Source of the DNA: an uncultured Flavobacteriaceae bacterium
GTDB taxonomy: Bacteria; Bacteroidota; Bacteroidia; Flavobacteriales; Flavobacteriaceae
Direction of reading: 5' to 3'
NCBI GenBank assembly: GCA_905381055.1
Contig: CAJPUR010000029.1
Span: forward strand, 1 to 48,809
Length of the DNA: 48,809 nt
The position numbers and the translations under genes are program-made. Shown in pieces: positions 43,719-48,809 of this stretch. The notes beneath the pieces are model-generated. The model did no database searches and was not told the DNA's origin. It was given only the letters and a program-made list of their open reading frames with translations. The first letter of the stretch is position 1. Each line of letters starts with the position of its first letter.

Positions 43719-46112
43719 TTGAAAAAATTTGCAATATCATTTTTGATATTTTTTCTTTATTCGTGTTCAACTAAAAAAGATACTTTTCTAAACAGAGAGT
43801 ATCATAAATTAAACTCTAAATATAATGTTCTTTTTAATGGAAATGAGGCATTAAATATAGGTAGAGAAGTTCTTTTTCAAAATAAGGCAGATAATTTTTA
43901 TGAAATTCTAGAAATTGAGCCAGTAGCAATTAAAAATGAAGATTATAATGAATCTTCATCAATTCCAAGTTTCAGAATTGCTGAGGAAAAAGCAGTTAAA
44001 GCTATTCAAAAACATTCTATGAGAATAAATGGTATTCAAAGGAATGCTCAAATTGCTAATGCATATTTATTATTAGGGAAGGCAAGATATTATGATCGAA
44101 GATTTTTTCCAGCAATAGAAGCATTTAATTTTCTATTAGAACAATATTCAAATGAAGAGGTGTTTTTAGAGGCTAAAATTTGGCGAGAAAAAACTAATCT
44201 AAGGCTTTATAATAATAATATAGTTTTAAAAAATTTGTTGCCTTTATCAAGAAATTTAAAATCAAATAGTAAGATTTATTCATTGTTAAATTCAACTATT
44301 TCTCAAGCATTCATTAATTTAAAAAAAATAGATTCAGCTCTTATTTACTTAAATAAAGCCATTAAATCAGAGAATAATATAAAGTCAAAATCAAGGTTAA
44401 ATTTTATTCAAGCGCAGTTATATCAAAAGATACAATTAAAAGATTCTGCAAAATTTGTTTTGATTGATTTAGTGAATAAAAAAAGAAGAATTCCAAGAGA
44501 AATATGGATACAATCAAAAATTAAATTAATTAGTCAAGAAGACGAAGAAGGAACAGAAAAAGAAATAATAAAATTAAAAGATTTAGCCGATAATATTGAA
44601 AATGAAAATTTTAAGCATTTTATCTTTAGGGCATTGGCCTTATGGAATAAAAAAAATTTTAATGATAGTCTATATGTTAGTTTTTTAAATGAGTCTTTAA
44701 AATCTTTGAGTATTGATAATCAAACAAGAAAATTAAATTACAGAAACTTAGCAGATTATTTTTTTGTAAGTAATAATTTTATTAAAACAGGTGGCTTTTT
44801 AGATAGTCTAATAAAATATGAACCCAATAATCTTAAGAAAAATAAATTAATTAGAGAAAAAAAAGGGATTCAATTGGTAATTGATAATGAAAATTTAATT
44901 AAAAGAATTGATAGTATACTTTATGTTTCAAACTTAAGTAATGAGGATCAAAAATTATTTTTTAAATCATTATTAATAGAAAAAAATAGGAATGTTAAAG
45001 AAAACAATTTAGACATTAAATTAAACGAAGATTTTTATTTTTATAATTCAAGATTAGTCGATTTAGGTAAGAGTTATTTTCTTGACTTTTGGGGTAAAAG
45101 ACCAAATATAGATAACTGGAATAGTTTTGAATTAATTAAAAATATAAAAAAAGACAATGTAATTAATGAGGACTATGCAAATGAAATTTCTTTTTCAAAA
45201 AAAATTGAAGAAATGATAAAAATAATTCCTAAAGATTCTTTTAAAATCAATGAGCTTCTTATCAAAAAAAATAAAAGTTATTTAGAGTTAGGAAAAATTT
45301 ACAAAGAGAAATTTAATAATTATAAATTATCAGCTTATAATTTACAAAAGTTATTAATGAATGATCCTAGCCCAATTCAAAAAGCAGATGCTTTCTATCA
45401 ACTTTTTATGATTGGTTTTCAAATAAGTGATATTGATCAAGAAAAATATAAAAAATTGATTTTAGATAAATTCCCTAACTCAATATATTCTACTATTATA
45501 AAAAACAAAAATTTTAAAAATCTTCAAATAAGTAACCAAAAGAAAATTTATAATGAGGTTTTAATGTTATTTAATCAACAAAAGTTTGAAGATGTTATAA
45601 AGTTGGGTCAAGAATCTAAACCTTTTTTAATAGGATCTGAATATTTATCAAAAACGGAATTGTTAATTGTAAATTCAATTGGAAGGATAGATGGAGTTTT
45701 GGCATGGAAAAAAAATTTAACAAATATAATAGAAAAATTTCCCAATTCTGAGGAGGCAGAACACGCAAAAAAGATAATTATAATGTTAAGCGATAAAGAA
45801 AAAGAAAAAATAATATATTTAAAATATAAGTGGGTTTTTAGCTTCTTAAAGTCTGATAAAAGAATTGAAAGCTTAAAAGCAAAATTTCAAGACTATATTA
45901 ATAATCAAAATCTGAATTGGAGAGTCTCAAAGGATATATTTGATAGAGAAAATGTTTTCTTAACAATCCATTCAAATCAAGATATTACTTCAAAAACTAT
46001 TAAAAATGTACTATCAAAGATAAACTTTGATAGTCTTCCGAATAATTTTGTACTTTTGAAATCCGATTATTTAAAAATGCAGCTTAATAAAACTATTAAT
46101 AATCGTAATTAA
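43719..46112 (+). CDS. sprE: SprE/PorW, lipoprotein of the type IX secretion/gliding system
   Basis: A 797-residue lipoprotein with TPR-like helical repeats. The leader MKKFAISFLIFFLYSCSTKK ends in a lipobox, and FLNREYHKLNSKYNVLFNGNEAL immediately after is the typical PorW/SprE opening. Repeats such as NAYLLLGKARYYDRRFFPAI and AFINLKKIDSALIYLNKAIK follow. The protein is needed for type IX secretion and gliding in better-known Bacteroidota. The only start that gives the leader is TTG at 43719. It heads the run into bactofilin and atp genes, with 11 bases to the bactofilin gene. Confidence 0.9.
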   Translation: MKKFAISFLIFFLYSCSTKKDTFLNREYHKLNSKYNVLFNGNEALNIGREVLFQNKADNFYEILEIEPVAIKNEDYNESSSIPSFRIAEEKAVKAIQKHSMRINGIQRNAQIANAYLLLGKARYYDRRFFPAIEAFNFLLEQYSNEEVFLEAKIWREKTNLRLYNNNIVLKNLLPLSRNLKSNSKIYSLLNSTISQAFINLKKIDSALIYLNKAIKSENNIKSKSRLNFIQAQLYQKIQLKDSAKFVLIDLVNKKRRIPREIWIQSKIKLISQEDEEGTEKEIIKLKDLADNIENENFKHFIFRALALWNKKNFNDSLYVSFLNESLKSLSIDNQTRKLNYRNLADYFFVSNNFIKTGGFLDSLIKYEPNNLKKNKLIREKKGIQLVIDNENLIKRIDSILYVSNLSNEDQKLFFKSLLIEKNRNVKENNLDIKLNEDFYFYNSRLVDLGKSYFLDFWGKRPNIDNWNSFELIKNIKKDNVINEDYANEISFSKKIEEMIKIIPKDSFKINELLIKKNKSYLELGKIYKEKFNNYKLSAYNLQKLLMNDPSPIQKADAFYQLFMIGFQISDIDQEKYKKLILDKFPNSIYSTIIKNKNFKNLQISNQKKIYNEVLMLFNQQKFEDVIKLGQESKPFLIGSEYLSKTELLIVNSIGRIDGVLAWKKNLTNIIEKFPNSEEAEHAKKIIIMLSDKEKEKIIYLKYKWVFSFLKSDKRIESLKAKFQDYINNQNLNWRVSKDIFDRENVFLTIHSNQDITSKTIKNVLSKINFDSLPNNFVLLKSDYLKMQLNKTINNRN

Positions 46113-46123
46113 ATTATTTAAAA

Positions 46124-46504
46124 ATGAAATATAACGAAGCTAATGGTCAACCCAACAGAATTGAAAAGGGAACTAAAATTATTGGAGAAATTCAGTCTAA
46201 CTCAGATTTCAGAATAGATGGTACTTTAGAAGGATCTATTTCTACATCTGGTAAAGTTGTAATTGGAAAGGACGGAAATATAAATGGTAAGGTTGTTTGT
46301 TCCAATGCTGATTTTGAGGGGAACTTTTCTGGCAATCTAGAAGTAAAAGAGACATTAAATTTAAAGTCATCTAGTAAGACGGAGGGTGATGTAATAATTT
46401 CAAAATTGATTGTTGATGCAGGAGCATTTTTTAATGCAAGATGTTCAATGAAATCCTCCTCTGATGTTAAATCAATCTCTGATAATCGTGAAAAAATTGC
46501 CTAA
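46124..46504 (+). CDS. Bactofilin-family cytoskeletal protein
   Basis: A 126-residue protein with the bactofilin beta-helix pattern (IEKGTKIIGEIQSNSDFRID, TLEGSISTSGKVVIGKDGNI, GKVVCSNADFEGNFSGNLEV) and short disordered ends. Bactofilins self-assemble into membrane-associated filaments without nucleotide. It lies 11 bases after sprE and overlaps atpZ by about 40 bases, a gene order I recall from other Flavobacteria. Confidence 0.93.
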   Translation: MKYNEANGQPNRIEKGTKIIGEIQSNSDFRIDGTLEGSISTSGKVVIGKDGNINGKVVCSNADFEGNFSGNLEVKETLNLKSSSKTEGDVIISKLIVDAGAFFNARCSMKSSSDVKSISDNREKIA

Positions 46505-46694
46505 AAAATGGCTGGTTTTTTCATCTCTTTTCATACAAATTGGCGTTATTATAAACTTGATGATTTGGCTAGGACAATATTTAGATTTTAAATTCAGCTT
46601 TGATAATATTTTTACTTTGATTTTTTCATCTATTGGAATTATATTAATAATTTTACTAATTATTTCTCAGACAAAAAGATTAGATGATAACTAA
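46464..46694 (+). CDS. atpZ: AtpZ/AtpI-like ATP synthase accessory membrane protein
   Basis: A small protein of up to 76 residues with two transmembrane helices (WLVFSSLFIQIGVIINLMIW and IFTLIFSSIGIILIILLII) joined by LGQYLDFKFSFDN, the general plan of the AtpZ/AtpI accessory subunits. These are thought to help c-ring assembly or cation supply for the F1Fo ATP synthase. The start is uncertain: ATG at 46464, or a GTG at about 46488 that begins VKKLPKKW. The ATG of the next gene lies inside its final codons. Confidence 0.8.
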   Translation: MLNQSLIIVKKLPKKWLVFSSLFIQIGVIINLMIWLGQYLDFKFSFDNIFTLIFSSIGIILIILLIISQTKRLDDN

Positions 46695-47075
46695 AAAGCC
46701 AAATTTTTTCTATTCACTTACAAGTTTTTTTTTGTTTTTTTATTAAGTTTTTTTATCCATTTGTATATTTTATCATTTAATCAAATTCAACTAAATGATT
46801 CTTTTATTTTTCATTCATATATATTTAATTTTGTTTTTTCCTTTTTTGTTTTAGTTATATTTTTAAGACTTGTAAAATCAAAAAGTTTTTATTTGGGTTT
46901 TGTATTCATGTTTTTAAGTGGATTCAAACTATTATTATTTTTAATTCTTTTTTATCCAATTTTTAATTTTGACAATGAAATAGATTATATTGAAAAAACA
47001 TCTTTTTTAGTTCCATATTTTTTAGGATTAATTTTTGAAATTCTATTACTAATTCCTGGGTTAAAAAAAATGTAG
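46684..47075 (+). pseudogene. Small four-helix membrane protein gene with apparent frameshift in a T9 tract (DUF6168-like)
   Basis: The ATG at 46684, overlapping the end of atpZ, opens MITKPNFFYSLTSFFL but meets a stop at 46744-46746. The adjacent frame continues as FFFVFLLSFFIHLYILSFNQ and on to LIPGLKKM at 47075. Adding one T to the nine-T run at 46725-46733 (or removing two) joins them into one protein of about 130 residues with four transmembrane helices. Its N-terminus then resembles the DUF6168-type protein found between atpZ and atpB in Flavobacteria (recalled, not searched). If not a true mutation, this may be a sequencing or assembly error, programmed slippage, or translation from the TTG at 46761. 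Confidence 0.65.
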
Positions 47076-47171
47076 AATTTATTTTGATAAATAAAAAAAT
47101 TAGCGTGTTAAAATTTTTTATAAAATCAATAAAAAAAGACATTTAAAATAAAATTTTATAAATCAAAATAG

Positions 47172-47179
47172 TACATTTG
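47172..47179 (+). promoter_or_regulatory. Flavobacterial -7 box for atpB
   Basis: TACATTTG matches TAnnTTTG exactly and ends 17 bases before the atpB ATG. It suggests that atpBEF can be transcribed separately from sprE-bactofilin-atpZ. A -33 TTG is not seen at the expected spacing. Confidence 0.5.
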
Positions 47180-47196
47180 CAACGAATAAATTATTA

Positions 47197-48300
47197 ATGT
47201 CAAAAACAAAATACAGCCTTTTAAATATAAAGAGACTTTTTCTAATTATTTCTTTTTTCATCAGCTTTTCTATTCAAGCTAAAGATCCTAATAATGAAAA
47301 GGATATTTTGACTAGTAAAGAAATTCAAAAAAAGGAGATTAAAGATTATATCCTTCATCATTTAAAAGATTCTCATGATTTTAGTTTGTTGTCATACACT
47401 AAAGCAAACGGAGAAAAAAAATATATTGGTTTTCCTTTACCCGTTATAATTTGGGATAAAGGATTGAAAATTTTTTCTTCATCCAAGTTTAATCATGGGA
47501 AAACAGTTGCATCAGTTAATAACAACTTCTATTCTTTATATCATAATAAAATATATAAAACTGACGAAAAAGGGACAATCATTTACGGTGAAAACAAGGA
47601 CCCAAAAAATATAAAACCATTAGATTTTTCTATAACTAAAGGTGTAATTTCAATATTTTTTACAGCTTTTTTAATGTTTTATATTTTTAAAAATCTTGCG
47701 GATTCTTATAAGAAAAACGGTAAAATTGCTTCGGGGGTTGGGCGTTTTTTTGAACCTTTAATTATTTACATTAGGGATGAAATTGCCATACCAAACATTG
47801 GGTTGAAACATTATAAAAAATATATGTCCTATCTTCTTACAATCTTTTTCTTTATTTGGTTTCTTAATTTATTGGGGCTAACTCCACTTGGTATAAATGT
47901 TACCGGTAATATTGCAGTTACTTTTTGTCTAGCTTTAATAACATTTATAATAACAAACATAACTGCAAATAAAAATTATTGGAAACATATTTTTTGGATG
48001 CCTGGAGTCCCTATTCCCATGAAAATTATTTTAGCACCAATTGAATTACTTGGTGTATTTATTAAGCCATTTTCTTTAATGATTAGGTTATATGCAAATA
48101 TTTCTGCTGGTCATATTGTTTTAATGAGCTTAATAGCTCTTATGTTTATATTTAAAAATTGGTTAGGGTCAAGTTTATCTTTTCTTCTAGCTTTTTCAAT
48201 ATCAATAATTGAGATTTTAGTTGCTGTTTTACAGGCATATATATTTACTGTTTTATCAGCATTATACTTTGGATTTGCGTCTGAAGAGCATGATCATTAA
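47197..48300 (+). CDS. atpB: F1Fo ATP synthase subunit a
   Basis: The 367-residue proton-channel subunit. A signal-like leader ending SIQAK and an extra-cytoplasmic extension of about 130 residues come first, as is usual in Bacteroidota. The conserved core includes GVGRFFEPLIIYIRDEIA, LNLLGLTPLGINVTGNIAVT, PIELLGVFIKPFSLMIRLYA (essential Arg in FSLMIRLYANISAGH) and LQAYIFTVLSALYFGFA. It is followed by atpE after 43 bases. Confidence 0.97.
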   Translation: MSKTKYSLLNIKRLFLIISFFISFSIQAKDPNNEKDILTSKEIQKKEIKDYILHHLKDSHDFSLLSYTKANGEKKYIGFPLPVIIWDKGLKIFSSSKFNHGKTVASVNNNFYSLYHNKIYKTDEKGTIIYGENKDPKNIKPLDFSITKGVISIFFTAFLMFYIFKNLADSYKKNGKIASGVGRFFEPLIIYIRDEIAIPNIGLKHYKKYMSYLLTIFFFIWFLNLLGLTPLGINVTGNIAVTFCLALITFIITNITANKNYWKHIFWMPGVPIPMKIILAPIELLGVFIKPFSLMIRLYANISAGHIVLMSLIALMFIFKNWLGSSLSFLLAFSISIIEILVAVLQAYIFTVLSALYFGFASEEHDH

Positions 48301-48343
48301 AAAATGAATAATAAATAATAATGTTTAACTTAAATTTAAAAAT

Positions 48344-48535
48344 ATGGAAATCCCCGCAATCGTAGGTGCTGGTTTTGTTGTAATTGGAGTAGGAATTGGA
48401 ATTGGTCAAATTGGTAAAGGAGCAATGGAGGCTATTGGTCGTCAGCCTGAGGCTTATGGAAAAATTCAAACTGCTATGTTAATTGCTGCAGCATTAGTTG
48501 AAGGTATAGGTTTTGCAGCACTATTTGCTGTATAA
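48344..48535 (+). CDS. atpE: F1Fo ATP synthase subunit c
   Basis: A 63-residue hairpin protein with GVGIGIGQIGKGAMEAIGRQ, the polar loop RQPEA, and a second helix with the ion-binding Glu in AALVEGIGFAALFAV. By hand alignment the Gln and Ser/Thr ligands of sodium-type c subunits are missing (Ile and Gly instead), so it is most likely proton-driven. Glycine-rich helix 1 is typical of ring-forming subunits. Confidence 0.97.
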   Translation: MEIPAIVGAGFVVIGVGIGIGQIGKGAMEAIGRQPEAYGKIQTAMLIAAALVEGIGFAALFAV

Positions 48536-48597
48536 TTTTAATTCAATAACCTTAAGTTATTATATTTTTATAGTAATATTTTAATTAAATAAATTGT

Positions 48598-48809
48598 ATG
48601 GAAAAATTAATTAGTGAATTTTCATTTGGGCTATTTTTTTGGCATTCACTTGTATTTGTTGGTTTAGTCTTTTTGTTAAAGAAGTTTGCTTGGAAGCCAA
48701 TTTTGGATACAATTAATGAAAGAGAAACCTCTATTAGGGACGCTTTAAAGTCTGCTGAAGAAGCACGTTCTGAGATTGAAATAGCTCAAGCTGATAATAA
48801 AAAAATTTT
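48598..48809 (+). CDS. atpF: F1Fo ATP synthase subunit b (cut by window end)
   Basis: The ATG at 48598 opens MEKLISEFSFGLFFWHSLVF, one transmembrane helix followed by FLLKKFAWKPILDTINERET and a charged helical region rich in Ala and Glu that runs off the window. This is the membrane anchor and start of the peripheral stalk. Its position after atpE is standard. About 70 residues are visible. Confidence 0.95.
   Translation, partial: MEKLISEFSFGLFFWHSLVFVGLVFLLKKFAWKPILDTINERETSIRDALKSAEEARSEIEIAQADNKKI

Noticed and set aside
46761-47075. A normal intact gene starting at TTG 46761
   Set aside because: It lacks the N-terminal part found immediately upstream in another frame, which starts with an ATG overlapping atpZ as expected in this operon; a frameshift explains the pattern better.
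48344-48535. Sodium-type ATP synthase c subunit (a Gln is present in helix 1)
   Set aside because: Aligned from the RQPEA loop, that Gln is not in the sodium-ligand position and the residue after the key Glu is Gly, not Ser/Thr.

Overview
The window looks like chromosomal DNA from a low-GC, probably marine, streamlined Flavobacteriia (Bacteroidota). The supporting signs are: flavobacterial -7 promoter boxes of the TAnnTTTG type and few recognisable Shine-Dalgarno sequences; lineage-typical families (SprE/PorW of the type IX secretion and gliding system, DUF4837, DUF4254, DUF6341-like, bacterial GH3, YHYH); an AtpB with a long N-terminal extension; and very tight packing, with overlapping starts and stops (ATGA, TAATG) and overlapping 3' ends at convergent gene pairs. 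I see no phage, insertion sequence or CRISPR array. Assignment below class level is not possible by eye.

Region 1 (1-20.6 kb) is almost entirely plus-strand and rich in exported proteins. A partial DoxX/MauE-like membrane protein diverges from lepA. Next come an exported alpha/beta hydrolase, an overlapping trio (YHYH lipoprotein, MORN_2 lipoprotein, SCO1-type thiol/copper protein), a DUF5060 glycosidase-like lipoprotein and a secreted DNase I-fold phosphoesterase. Then follows a five-gene envelope transport module: outer-membrane barrel, LolD-like ATPase, two FtsX-type permeases and a LolA-like carrier. A PHB-depolymerase-like esterase, a coupled universal stress protein/SulP anion transporter pair, two putative lactonases (SMP-30 and metallo-beta-lactamase fold), an M1 aminopeptidase and rnpA complete it.

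Region 2 (20.6-32.4 kb) has the features of a replication-origin neighbourhood. It holds rnpA, elaA-like, rpiB, a 449-bp very AT-rich divergent spacer with DnaA-box-like motifs, rnr, tRNA-Cys, folB, glnS, an SPFH protein, gltX, ybeY, mnmG and a methyltransferase. Two near-consensus parS (ParB-binding) palindromes flank mnmG, one embedded in the last codons of ybeY. In hand-sampled codons, third-position C exceeds G in plus-strand genes left of about 20.6 kb and the bias reverses to the right of 22.3 kb, the sign change expected at an origin. No dnaA, parA or parB lies in the window.

Region 3 (32.4-43.6 kb) is mixed housekeeping and envelope synthesis: holB, pgk, DUF4837, tatA, an M23 peptidase, a GH3-type adenylating enzyme, glycosyltransferases (GT2, GT9), purD, a DUF6341-like membrane protein, DUF4254 and a PaaE-like flavin/2Fe-2S reductase.

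Region 4 (43.7 kb to the end) runs sprE/porW, bactofilin, atpZ, a small membrane gene apparently broken by a one-base slip in a T9 tract, atpB, atpE and the start of atpF: the front of the F1Fo ATP synthase operon joined to gliding/secretion and cytoskeletal genes.

The two observations most worth following are the combined origin/parS evidence and the self-contained LolCDE-like module that carries its own barrel and carrier protein.
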